Below, one piece after another: positions 44,470-52,939 of a stretch of DNA of 64,000 nt. The translations under genes were made by a program, and so were the position numbers. Under the pieces are notes generated by a model that was not told where the DNA came from, did not search any database, and saw only the letters and a program-made list of their open reading frames with translations. The DNA is from Gracilibacillus lacisalsi DSM 19029 (GTDB lineage Bacteria > Bacillota > Bacilli > Bacillales > Amphibacillaceae), in the NCBI RefSeq assembly GCF_000377765.1, contig NZ_KB898663.1:372001-436000 (forward strand), given 5' to 3'. The number at the start of each line of letters is the position of its first letter. The first letter of the stretch is position 1.

Positions 44470-45457
44470 CCGTTATATTTATGCTGTCACTCAGAAGCTC
44501 CCCCTATCACAAAGGGAGGATATTGCGGAAGAACTCCGCAGTTTAATTGAGGATATGTTGGAGGAACGAGTCCAAGGTGAAGATGTTACAGATAATGATG
44601 TGGTAGAAGTATTAATGGAACTAGGAGATCCGAGGCAATTAGCTCAAAAATATAAAGGAACGAAAAACTATCTAATTGGACCAGAATTATTTGATAGCTA
44701 CATGTTGGTATTAAAAATTGTTTTAATTTCAACTGCCATTGCAATATCTATCACTTTCATTATCAAAACTATCATAAATCCAGTTACCATTCTGGATCAT
44801 TTCGTCGAATTGATTGTCGCTTTTGTTACCGCTCTTCCAGCAGCTTTTGGCTGGACAACATTTGGCTTTGCGATCTCGGACCATTTCGGGGAAATTAACG
44901 CAAAAGATTTAGAGATTGGAACAGAATGGAAGCCATCGGATTTAGCTCCCATTCCCGATGAAAAAAGACAAATCAAGTACTATGAGCCAATCGTGAGTAT
45001 TACATTTTATACGTTATTAATCATCATGTTTGTTTTTTCCAATGAATACCTAGGGGTCTGGATTTTTCAAGATGGGTTTTCTGATGTGGTTCCGTTTTTA
45101 AATAACGAAACATATACTACTTCCTTGTTATTCATTATTCTTATTATGGGTATTGGAATAACAAAAGAATGCCTTAAGCTCATATATGGTAAGTGGACCT
45201 CCAAGCTAGTCACTTATATAGCAATAGTTAATGTGATTTCAACTATAGCTGTATTATTTATGATAAATGGAAATGCATTTTGGAACCCTGATTTTCTTCT
45301 TGAGCTTACACAAGCAGGTGTAATTACTGAAAATAGTGATGGATATAGAACTGTAAGTATGATTTGGAATCAATCTACATTATGGATTTTAGTTCTTTTA
45401 GTTGTAGGATTAATTTGGGAATTGATTGACGGCTTGATTAAGGCTAACAAAAAATAA
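44456..45457 (+). CDS. HAAS-domain membrane protein, partner of PadR
   Basis: A 333-residue protein. The cytoplasmic N-terminus (MIDRYIYAVTQKLPLSQRED, then IAEELRSLIEDMLEE) is the HAAS signalling domain, which is found encoded beside PadR regulators. About six to eight membrane helices follow (from residue 82). AAAGGAGG at 44440-44447 gives the ATG at 44456. The function of these pairs is poorly known; envelope stress or antimicrobial response is a possibility. Confidence 0.85.
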   Translation: MEMIDRYIYAVTQKLPLSQREDIAEELRSLIEDMLEERVQGEDVTDNDVVEVLMELGDPRQLAQKYKGTKNYLIGPELFDSYMLVLKIVLISTAIAISITFIIKTIINPVTILDHFVELIVAFVTALPAAFGWTTFGFAISDHFGEINAKDLEIGTEWKPSDLAPIPDEKRQIKYYEPIVSITFYTLLIIMFVFSNEYLGVWIFQDGFSDVVPFLNNETYTTSLLFIILIMGIGITKECLKLIYGKWTSKLVTYIAIVNVISTIAVLFMINGNAFWNPDFLLELTQAGVITENSDGYRTVSMIWNQSTLWILVLLVVGLIWELIDGLIKANKK

Positions 45458-45480
45458 AGTAAGTTGATTATTCTTAATTT

Positions 45481-45525
45481 GAGCATTATTGATTGTCACT
45501 AAAGTTAATCAATAATGCTCTTTAT
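45481..45525 (+). terminator. Intrinsic terminator after the HAAS gene
   Basis: GAGCATTATTGATT and AATCAATAATGCTC form a perfect 14-bp stem with a 12-base loop, followed by TTTAT. Confidence 0.85.
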
Positions 45526-45574
45526 ATTTCCACATTAAAGATCACACTACCCATGATAATGTAAGGTTTTCTCA

Positions 45575-46411
45575 TTATATGGCCATATGAACAATTTCAT
45601 CAACCCATTCAGTACGTTCTTCAATTCCGAACTTATTACAAATATTTAGATGGACTCTTTTAAATTCTGGGACTATACTTTTCATAACATTAATAATTTC
45701 AGAGACATCCCTACCACATTCCCAACTATCAAGAAGCGAGAGTTGCCAATCTATTAGTTTACTTCTCTCACCCTCATATTTTGCCCAATCACCAAATGCA
45801 TTTGGTTGAATTCCAACTTCCATATACCAACCTGTTATCATAGATAAACGTAAGCTATCAATACATTTTAAAGCATAATACAATTCTTTTCTCATTGCTC
45901 GACGATAAGCTTCGTGAAAATGCGCAAAAAACTTTGTACGCCAGAATTCAATCTCTTCTCTTGACGGTTTATAAGATAGACTCGTTGATTTATTCAATGT
46001 ATCTTCTAACTGTCCATCTAGATCTCGTACAATTTTTATGTTTTGTAACCAGACAGAGGGCTTAATATCTTCAAATTTATAATAAAATGTATCAATTTTT
46101 ATAAAACAATCATAGTGCGCGATGGAGTAAGTTACATCAGGTCCTAAATCCTCAAAATATACAACATTTCCCCATCTTTTTAGGCGCTCTTTTTTATTTA
46201 AAATAAATTCCTGAAATTTTTCAGGTGATACAACTATACGTAGGTCGATATCGGAATATAAATCCGTATTATCATTTCCTATAGAACCACCATAGAAAAC
46301 TCCTAAGACATCATCATCATTTAACAAATCTTTTTCAATGGAATTAATTAAATCTTGGCGATGCTTTGGAATTTTTAAATCTCTCTCGAAGTGTCTAGAT
46401 ACAAATCCCAC
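45575..46411 (-). CDS. Nucleotidyltransferase-domain protein
   Basis: A 278-residue protein with the polymerase-beta-like nucleotidyltransferase motif GVFYGGSIGNDNTDLYSDID (GS...D.D) and a helical C-terminal region (about 150-278). It resembles aminoglycoside adenylyltransferase-like proteins, but lacks enough to claim resistance. The substrate is unknown. It follows the DinB gene by about 50 bp on the same strand. Confidence 0.85.
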   Translation of the reverse strand: MGFVSRHFERDLKIPKHRQDLINSIEKDLLNDDDVLGVFYGGSIGNDNTDLYSDIDLRIVVSPEKFQEFILNKKERLKRWGNVVYFEDLGPDVTYSIAHYDCFIKIDTFYYKFEDIKPSVWLQNIKIVRDLDGQLEDTLNKSTSLSYKPSREEIEFWRTKFFAHFHEAYRRAMRKELYYALKCIDSLRLSMITGWYMEVGIQPNAFGDWAKYEGERSKLIDWQLSLLDSWECGRDVSEIINVMKSIVPEFKRVHLNICNKFGIEERTEWVDEIVHMAI

Positions 46412-46463
46412 ACATTTAATTCAACCTCTTTTCATTAGACTGGTAACCCTTCACTAAATTTAA

Positions 46464-46931
46464 CTACTCCTTATTCATTTTGCGTATATAAGTTAGTTGG
46501 CCAATATGATAAGCATTATGCGTCGTTGCATTTGCAATTAATGCCCACCACTCAGTTTTTACTGGAAAGCCATTTACATTTGATTCCAACTTCTCTTCGG
46601 TAATTAATTCTTGCCAGCGTAATAGTACCTTTATTAATCTCTCTTTAAGCTCTGGGAAGCTCCTGTTTTCGGGTATATGAAAACTATCCGCATTATCCGC
46701 TAGAGATTGTTGAGCATTAAAATTGGAATTTTCATACCGGATTTGCCAAACTTCATTCCAGTAAATAAGATGTTGTACAATTTCTGCGATACTATGACTT
46801 CCTTTATCAGGTTTCCAAAAAGCTTCCTCATTTGAAATGCCGTCAACTGCTTCTTCAAAGGAAGCATACCAGCTTCGATCATTTACGTTTGCCAGCAACT
46901 GATCTAATAAAACCTCTTTAGCGTGAATCAT
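46464..46931 (-). CDS. DinB-family protein
   Basis: A 155-residue four-helix-bundle protein. The three metal-ligand histidines fit HLIYWNEVW (near residue 48) and THNAYHIGQLTY (near 137-141), the DinB/YfiT pattern. Many members are thiol (bacillithiol)-dependent transferases; the exact role here is unknown. It is followed by the nucleotidyltransferase gene. Confidence 0.9.
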   Translation of the reverse strand: MIHAKEVLLDQLLANVNDRSWYASFEEAVDGISNEEAFWKPDKGSHSIAEIVQHLIYWNEVWQIRYENSNFNAQQSLADNADSFHIPENRSFPELKERLIKVLLRWQELITEEKLESNVNGFPVKTEWWALIANATTHNAYHIGQLTYIRKMNKE

Positions 46932-47025
46932 TCTTCCTCATCTCCTCCGGTTAATTAGTATATACGTTTGTACTTCGTAATGATGTTCTAACTTAATACT
47001 AACATAATATTCCAAAATAGCTTTA

Positions 47026-47060
47026 TACAAAACAAGACGATCTTTGATGATCGCCTTGTT
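47026..47060 (-). terminator. Intrinsic terminator after the MFS gene
   Basis: On the minus strand AACAAGGCGATC and GATCGTCTTGTT pair with one G:U around a six-base loop, followed by TTGTAT. The G:U is allowed only in this strand. Confidence 0.8.
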
Positions 47061-47076
47061 CAGATTGTTACTATAG

Positions 47077-48288
47077 TTAATAAGCTCTAACAAATGCTTT
47101 TCCTTTCCACCATACACAAACAGCAATAGCCATGCCTATCACTCCAGCGACAAACAAAATTAACCGGATATTTATTCCTGCTGAAGCTAACGCACTTACA
47201 ACACCATATGCAATTGGATCAAAACCATTCATCGCTAAGAAGATAATGCTCATTACTCGCCCCATGATTCGATTTTCGGTATTTTCTTGAGCTGCTGTGA
47301 AAAAAGGGATGAACACAAATGCAATCGAAAATCCAATAAAAAACAATATTGTTGTCAGGAACATTAAATTAGTTGCAATACTAAAAATAATGAAGAAAAG
47401 TAATGAAGCCATAAGTCCCATTAGCGATGTAAAGCCTTTACGCTTCACTTTTACAAAACTCAAAATCAGCGTACCAATTACCATACCAACCCCTAAGCTA
47501 ACCTCCATAAAACTTAAATTAATAGGTGTTCCGCCAAGAAGATCAACTAATAATGGCATAGCAATTTGCAGTCCACCAAATACAAAGAAATTTACCGTGA
47601 TCAACACAATAATCCCTGTTAATAGAAATGTAGAAGATTTCATATAGGATATACCTTCACGAAAATCTTCTAATGTACTTTGGTCCCCCTTATGCTCTAC
47701 TGGTCCTTCCTTAATAAAAGGTGGAAAAACTACGAGAGCAGATAACAAAACCAATATAGTCGCCACAAAGTAACTAGTCGCTATAGAGCTGGTTTCCATG
47801 ATTACACCTGCAAGGATTGGACCGATAATAAAAGATATTTGATCTATACCTTGGAAATAAGCATTTGCTTGCTGTAATTGCGATTTTTCTACCACTTTCG
47901 GTATCAGTGATGAACTAGCTGGTCCAAAAAATGCATCCAGCATACCAAATAAACCTACCGTAACGAATAATAAGACTAGTGTCATCGAGTCACTTGCCAC
48001 AAGCCAAGATATACAGAAAAGTACTAGTGCTTGCAGCAAGTTAGTACCAAACATAATTGTTGTTTTTTTGTACTTATCTGCCAATACTCCACCAAAAGTA
48101 ATTAATAGTAAACGTGGCACTGTTGCCGTAATTAAAGCAATTCCCAAGATGCCAGGTGAACTTAATACATTGATAATATACCAAGAGGTCGTTGTCAGAA
48201 ACATACTAAAGCCAACGATCGCAAAAATACCTGCAACTAACAATAACATATATGTGCGATTTCGAAAGATTGATTGTTTCATTGCCAT
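47077..48288 (-). CDS. MFS efflux transporter
   Basis: A 403-residue, 12-helix major facilitator of the MFS_3/DHA class, with GGVLADKYKKTTIMFGTNLL in the loop between helices 2 and 3 and a LAGVIMETSSIATSYF segment. Such proteins export drugs or siderophores. The divergent MerR regulator gene across an unusual long-spacer promoter suggests drug-induced expression. Confidence 0.93.
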   Translation of the reverse strand: MAMKQSIFRNRTYMLLLVAGIFAIVGFSMFLTTTSWYIINVLSSPGILGIALITATVPRLLLITFGGVLADKYKKTTIMFGTNLLQALVLFCISWLVASDSMTLVLLFVTVGLFGMLDAFFGPASSSLIPKVVEKSQLQQANAYFQGIDQISFIIGPILAGVIMETSSIATSYFVATILVLLSALVVFPPFIKEGPVEHKGDQSTLEDFREGISYMKSSTFLLTGIIVLITVNFFVFGGLQIAMPLLVDLLGGTPINLSFMEVSLGVGMVIGTLILSFVKVKRKGFTSLMGLMASLLFFIIFSIATNLMFLTTILFFIGFSIAFVFIPFFTAAQENTENRIMGRVMSIIFLAMNGFDPIAYGVVSALASAGINIRLILFVAGVIGMAIAVCVWWKGKAFVRAY

Positions 48289-48319
48289 TTCTCCATTTCT
48301 AATTGTTGTGTACTAAATC

Positions 48320-48350
48320 ATCTTATGGTATATAGTAACTATATAGTCAA
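48320..48350 (-). promoter_or_regulatory. MerR-type promoter with 19-bp spacer, MFS gene
   Basis: On the minus strand TTGACT (48345-48350) and TAAGAT (48320-48325) are separated by 19 bp. The spacer holds the palindrome ATATAG-TTA-CTATAT (48330-48344). This is the layout of MerR-activated promoters, in which the regulator untwists an overlong spacer. The regulator gene starts 18 bp to the right. Confidence 0.8.
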
Positions 48351-48367
48351 GACTGGAGTGTTGAAAA

Positions 48368-49210
48368 ATGACTGATAAAAATATTAAATATTTGACAACA
48401 GGTGAATTTGCCAAACTCTGCAGAGTAAACAAGCAAACACTTTTTTATTATGATCAAATTGGTCTTTTATCACCTATGCTTAAAAACGAAAAAGGCTACC
48501 GTTATTATTCCATTCACCAATTAGAGTTATTTACCCTCATAACGTTGTTAAAAGATCTAGGCATGTCATTACATGATATTCGTCAATATGTTGAACATAA
48601 ATCACCAGAAAAATTCTTATCAATTATGCATCAACAGAAAGAAAAAGTAGCGAAACAACGGATGGAAATAGAAATGAAAGAGAATATGATCGATGCACAA
48701 ATTGAATTAATGAATAAAGCAGCAAGGATAGATTTTGATCAAGTTAGTGTTGAACGATTACCGGAACAAACATATTATTTAAGTAAAAATATCGAGGATA
48801 TTTCAGATGAGGAATTTTTTGAAGTGTTCTCCGACTTTGTTGAGGAATTGTACAAATTACATATTGATACCGGATACCCTATCGGTGGCTTAACTAAACG
48901 AGAACAAGTGCTGAAGGGTGAGTTTACTAATTATAGTTATTTATATATAAAACAACTTCATTCTCAGAAGGATAACCCCTACCTAAAGACTATAAAAGGT
49001 GACTTTTTAATCGGATACCATAAAGGGGAAGATAAGAAAATTCACCATACCTATAAACGACTTTTGTCAGAGCTGGAACGATTAAATCTAGAATTAGGAG
49101 ACTATGTTTTAGAAGAATATATTTATGACACTGTCGTTAAAAACAGTGAGGAGCAATATGTGACAAAGATTATGATGCAGGTGAGATCTAAGGCAGATAT
49201 GACATTCTAA
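48368..49210 (+). CDS. MerR-family regulator of the adjacent MFS pump (BmrR/BltR type)
   Basis: A 280-residue protein: MerR winged helix (LTTGEFAKLCRVNKQTLFYYDQIGLLSP, residues 9-36), coiled-coil dimer helix (about 75-118), and a C-terminal ligand-binding domain of the GyrI type (SVERLPEQTYYLSKNI onward) as in BmrR. It probably binds a cationic drug and activates the divergent transporter gene. GGAGTG precedes the ATG. It is followed by the 20-bp repeat array. Confidence 0.92.
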   Translation: MTDKNIKYLTTGEFAKLCRVNKQTLFYYDQIGLLSPMLKNEKGYRYYSIHQLELFTLITLLKDLGMSLHDIRQYVEHKSPEKFLSIMHQQKEKVAKQRMEIEMKENMIDAQIELMNKAARIDFDQVSVERLPEQTYYLSKNIEDISDEEFFEVFSDFVEELYKLHIDTGYPIGGLTKREQVLKGEFTNYSYLYIKQLHSQKDNPYLKTIKGDFLIGYHKGEDKKIHHTYKRLLSELERLNLELGDYVLEEYIYDTVVKNSEEQYVTKIMMQVRSKADMTF

Positions 49211-49220
49211 TTGTTCTCGC

Positions 49221-49350
49221 TTTTTTTGCAAGCTCCAAGATTTATTTGCAATTTTACTAATTTATTTGCATTTGTAGATATTTATTTGCAACTTTACTCA
49301 TTTATTTGCAAGTCGACTTGTTTATTTGCAAATTCCTGAATTTATTTGCA
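49221..49350. repeat. Array of seven 20-bp units with the core TTTATTTGCA
   Basis: Seven units begin at 49221, 49241, 49261, 49281, 49301, 49321 and 49341, exactly 20 bp apart. Each starts with TTTATTTGCA (the first has TTTTTTTGCA), followed by 10 bases that differ from unit to unit, often opening with A. The array lies between the MerR stop codon and a terminator. No reading frame covers it. Confidence 0.9.
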
Positions 49351-49415
49351 ACTTCTTCTGTTCTTAACATCAGATCACTTAAAATAGCAAACGCAATCGC
49401 ATATTTATCACATTG

Positions 49416-49445
49416 AAAATGAGGTGCGAATTGCACCTCATTTTT
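49416..49445. terminator. Bidirectional terminator between the MerR and PTS IIA genes
   Basis: AAAATGAGGTGC and GCACCTCATTTT form a perfect 12-bp stem with a five-base loop. T-rich sides occur on both strands, so it can end both the MerR and the IIA transcripts. Confidence 0.9.
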
Positions 49446-49478
49446 GTTTGTTGTTTACTCTAAACCAGACATATTAAG

Positions 49479-49970
49479 TTACTTTTTTTCAATATGAAAT
49501 AAAATATCTTTTCCGAATTCGACATCTTGTTCACTCGCGACATTACTCATCGCAAAATCTTCACCATTCAATAAAATGATAGGCGTCACTGTTTTGTATC
49601 CTTCCGCCGCAACGGTATTAAGATCAAATGTAGCTAGTGGATCTCCTTTTTTAACCTTCTGGCCATTTTCTACTTGAATATCGAAACCTTTTCCATCTAA
49701 TTCAACGGTTTCTAATCCCATGTGCACTAAAATTTCAGCCCCGCCATCCGTTTTCAGACTAATCGCATGTTTTGTCTTAAATACGTCCGCTACTTCACCA
49801 TCAATAGGAGATACCACTTGTTTATCTGTTGGCTCAATCGCTACACCATCCCCCATCATTTTTTGGGAAAAGACTTGATCAGGTACTTGGTCTAATGGTA
49901 TTGCTTTTCCCGTCAATGGTGCCATTAAGTCTGTATTCACTTCTTTCTGCTTGAATAGCTTCTTTAACAT
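49479..49970 (-). CDS. PTS glucose-type IIA protein
   Basis: A 163-residue IIA(Glc)-type phosphocarrier. H83 in ILVHMGLETVEL is the expected phosphorylation site and H68 the second conserved histidine; the numbering matches the B. subtilis IIA(Glc) domain. No IIBC gene is near, so this free IIA must serve a transporter coded elsewhere or have a regulatory role. It lies downstream of the ThuA operon but is separated by a strong terminator. Confidence 0.93.
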   Translation of the reverse strand: MLKKLFKQKEVNTDLMAPLTGKAIPLDQVPDQVFSQKMMGDGVAIEPTDKQVVSPIDGEVADVFKTKHAISLKTDGGAEILVHMGLETVELDGKGFDIQVENGQKVKKGDPLATFDLNTVAAEGYKTVTPIILLNGEDFAMSNVASEQDVEFGKDILFHIEKK

Positions 49971-50080
49971 AGCTTACCCCCTCCATTAGGTTAATATATA
50001 GTTACTTCTACCCCAAAATGAGCCAAAATAATCATATAAATGTTGGCGATAAATCAGCTTTTATCTTATGAACAGATAAA

Positions 50081-50118
50081 AAGTTCCCCATTTTATGATT
50101 CCATAAAGTGGGGAACTT
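50081..50118 (-). terminator. Strong terminator ending the ThuA operon
   Basis: AAGTTCCCCATTTTAT and ATAAAGTGGGGAACTT form a 16-bp stem with one mismatch and a six-base loop; the minus-strand RNA continues with UUU. It lies six bases past the last stop codon. Confidence 0.9.
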
Positions 50119-50123
50119 CACTC

Positions 50124-50885
50124 TTATTTATTAATAACTTTTTTCAAATTAACAACATTCTCTTCAGCACTTTCGAGCGGATCACCGTCGAATTGTTCTT
50201 GTTCAATGACATACCAGTTCACACCGACAGATTCTCCTGTTTCCCATAATGTCGCAATGTCTAATGAACCTTTTCCGATTTCAATGCTGCGTTTTTCACC
50301 ATTTTCTACTGTCAAATCTTTAATGTGTAAGGACACAACTAGATCATCATAAGCTTTGATCGTTTGTAATGGGTCTACGCCAACATGTGTTGCCCAATAA
50401 CAATCGAGTTCCATCTTTACATACTCACGATCTGTTTCCTCAAAAAGAATGTCGAAGCCTCTTTTTCCATTACCAAGATCAAAGAATTCCATATTATGAT
50501 TGTGATAAGCAAAAGTGAATCCAGCTTCGGAGCATTTACGTCCAATCTCATTTAATTCTTCTGCAGCACGGTAATAGGCACCTTCATCTGCTCTCAGCTC
50601 TTCCGGTAAAATTGGACAAATAATTAAATCATTACCAATTGTTTTATTATAGGTTAACGAAGCTTCTAGTTGATCACCTGTTAAACTGTCAAAAGGCATA
50701 TGACTGCCAGCAGCAACTAAACCTGATTCATCCATTACTTGTTTTAATTCATTGGCGGGTGTATCAAAGAATCCGGCAAACTGTACGGCCTCATATCCCA
50801 TTTCACCCAATTTTCGTAAAGTACCTAAAAAATCTTTTGAAGTATGGTCACGTACTGAATACAATTGAATTGCAATTTTCCCCAT
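50124..50885 (-). CDS. Sugar phosphate isomerase/epimerase (xylose isomerase-like TIM barrel)
   Basis: A 253-residue AP-endonuclease-2-type barrel: MGKIAIQLYSVRDHTSKDFL, YHNHNMEF, and LDCYWATHVGVDP with metal-binding acidic/His residues. The ATG at 50885 has GGGAGG before it; the longer frame runs into the upstream dehydrogenase gene. It is the last gene of the five-gene operon. Together with the dehydrogenases it probably isomerises an oxidised sugar or cyclitol. Confidence 0.9.
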   Translation of the reverse strand: MGKIAIQLYSVRDHTSKDFLGTLRKLGEMGYEAVQFAGFFDTPANELKQVMDESGLVAAGSHMPFDSLTGDQLEASLTYNKTIGNDLIICPILPEELRADEGAYYRAAEELNEIGRKCSEAGFTFAYHNHNMEFFDLGNGKRGFDILFEETDREYVKMELDCYWATHVGVDPLQTIKAYDDLVVSLHIKDLTVENGEKRSIEIGKGSLDIATLWETGESVGVNWYVIEQEQFDGDPLESAEENVVNLKKVINK

Positions 50886-50898
50886 GTGTAATGCCTCC

Positions 50899-51939
50899 CT
50901 ATAGATATACGGCCTTACCCGTTTCAGCTGATTGGTATAGTCCGTCGATAATTTTTTGAATATTGGTACCTTGCTTCGCATAACGATCAGTAATATTACC
51001 TTCAATGCAGTCCGCAACAAAAGCATGAATTTCTGTTTGATGTGCATTTATTTCTGGTAAATAGGCTGGTGTAATATCAATTAAAGTATCATGCTTTTCC
51101 TGATACATTTTTAATGGAAAAATGTCTGCTCCACCTTTGTTACCCATTAACGACACTTGCATGGTATCACGCTTTTCCACATTAGCAGCAAATGCTGATT
51201 CTAATACGAGTGATGCACCATTTTGGAAAGTTATCATCCCCACCGCCATATCCTCGACAGTATAGTTTTGATAATCCCATTCGCCTAATAAACCGACACC
51301 TTTCTTCGTTCCGAGTTGTTGATGTGTCTGACCAAGGACTACTACAGGCTCTGGGTAGCCCATTAAATATAATGCTGTATCTAACATATGGACACCGATA
51401 TCGATTAATGGACCGCCACCTTGCAATTCCTTGTTAGTAAATACTCCCCAACCAGGAATGCCACGTCGTCTAATTGCTTGCACACGTCCGGAATAAATGT
51501 CACCGAGTTCACCTGCATCAATAAAACGTTTGGCAGCCTGCGTCTCCGATTGGAAACGATAATGGAAACCATACATCAACAATTTCCCTGATTTTACCTG
51601 CGCCTCTTCCATTTCTTTTGCTTCTTCTTGATTCATTGCTGGTGGCTTTTCACATAAGACATGACAGCCTGCTTCTAACGCAGTAATCGCTGCCTCCTTA
51701 TGAAATTTATTTGGCACACAAACGCTGACAGCATCAATGTCTGTTTCTCTTAACATAGTGTGATAATCGTCAAATGCTGCTTGAATACCATGTTCACTTG
51801 CCACTGCTTTTGCTTTTTCATAAGCGACATCTGCTATAGCTACAATTTCCACTTGTTCTGGCACTTTTCGATAAGCAGGAATATGGACATCTGTCGCAAT
51901 ACCTCCTGCACCAATCAGTGCAACTTTTAACTTTGTCAT
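50899..51939 (-). CDS. Gfo/Idh/MocA-family oxidoreductase
   Basis: A 346-residue dehydrogenase: N-terminal Rossmann fold with VALIGAGGIATDVHIPAY, then CEKPPAMN (the conserved EKP Lys) and a C-terminal beta-sheet domain with GGGPLIDIGVHMLDTALYLM. Such enzymes oxidise sugars, inositols or sugar phosphates with NAD. It is the fourth gene of the ThuA operon, 16 bp after the isomerase gene. Confidence 0.93.
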   Translation of the reverse strand: MTKLKVALIGAGGIATDVHIPAYRKVPEQVEIVAIADVAYEKAKAVASEHGIQAAFDDYHTMLRETDIDAVSVCVPNKFHKEAAITALEAGCHVLCEKPPAMNQEEAKEMEEAQVKSGKLLMYGFHYRFQSETQAAKRFIDAGELGDIYSGRVQAIRRRGIPGWGVFTNKELQGGGPLIDIGVHMLDTALYLMGYPEPVVVLGQTHQQLGTKKGVGLLGEWDYQNYTVEDMAVGMITFQNGASLVLESAFAANVEKRDTMQVSLMGNKGGADIFPLKMYQEKHDTLIDITPAYLPEINAHQTEIHAFVADCIEGNITDRYAKQGTNIQKIIDGLYQSAETGKAVYL

Positions 51940-51955
51940 CTGTGACTTCCTTTCC

Positions 51956-52924
51956 TTACGCCCACCACATCTCAGCCGGGCTTTCTTTAATATTTACTGC
52001 TTTTAAATTATCTACAGCACGAGCAAACCCTTCATCAATGGACATAATAGGATCTTCATGCTCAATACTTACAACATAATCATAGCCAAACGTTCGAAGA
52101 GCACTAATCATGTTAGACCATTCTTCTAAACCATGACCACATCCAACAGACCGGAAATTCCATGCTCTTGTTTGAATGTTGCCATATGGTTGCATATCTG
52201 TAAGACCATACATATTGACATTATCCTGATCAATGTAAGTATCTTTTGCATGGAAATGATGTATCGCATTTTCTTTTCCTAGAATCTTAATCGCTGCAAC
52301 TGGATCGATTCCTTGCCACCATAAATGGCTTGGATCCAAGTTAGCTCCAATTGCTGGGCTTGTTTCTTCACGAAGCTTTAGCATTGTATATGGTGTGTGC
52401 ACTAAAAACCCAGCATGTAATTCAATACCGATTTTAACGTTATGTTGTTCAGCCAGTTCACCAATCTCTTTCCAGTATGGGACCAACTTTTCTTCCCATT
52501 GCCATTCCAGAACATCTGCGTATTCTGTTGGCCATGGTGCGACAGGCCAGTTTGGTGCTTTAGCGTTTTCTTGGTCTCCGGGAGTCCCCGAAAAACAGTT
52601 GACAACCGGTACACCAGTTAGACCTGCAAGTTCAATTGTTTTACGAAGAATTTGATCACTTTCTTCCGCAAATGGCTTATCAGGTGTTAATGGATTGCCA
52701 TGACAGCTAAAGGCACTAATCGTTAGCCCTCTATCTTTAACCTCTTGTAAATAATGATCGCGTTTCACCGCATCTTCTAAAAGTACATCAATTTTACAAT
52801 GTGCATCTCCCGGGTAGCCGCCAGTTCCAATTTCCACGGCATCTAACCCGCTAGCTTTCACATGGTCCAACATCTCTTCGAAATTTTTTTCTGCAAATAG
52901 TACCGTAAATACACCAAGTTTCAT
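51956..52924 (-). CDS. Sugar phosphate isomerase/epimerase family protein
   Basis: A 322-residue TIM barrel with MKLGVFTVLFAEKNFEEMLD, GIELHAGFLVHTPYTML, NLDPSHLWWQGIDPV and HFHAKDTYID, the metal-binding layout of this family. It differs from the shorter paralogue at 50124-50885. It may act in one pathway with the two dehydrogenases, as in cyclitol or 3-keto-sugar metabolism. Confidence 0.92.
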   Translation of the reverse strand: MKLGVFTVLFAEKNFEEMLDHVKASGLDAVEIGTGGYPGDAHCKIDVLLEDAVKRDHYLQEVKDRGLTISAFSCHGNPLTPDKPFAEESDQILRKTIELAGLTGVPVVNCFSGTPGDQENAKAPNWPVAPWPTEYADVLEWQWEEKLVPYWKEIGELAEQHNVKIGIELHAGFLVHTPYTMLKLREETSPAIGANLDPSHLWWQGIDPVAAIKILGKENAIHHFHAKDTYIDQDNVNMYGLTDMQPYGNIQTRAWNFRSVGCGHGLEEWSNMISALRTFGYDYVVSIEHEDPIMSIDEGFARAVDNLKAVNIKESPAEMWWA

Positions 52925-52939
52925 GACTGTCTCCTCCTT

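Noticed and set aside
49221-49350. CRISPR array
   Set aside because: Repeats are only 10 bp with 10-bp fillers, and no cas gene is in the window.
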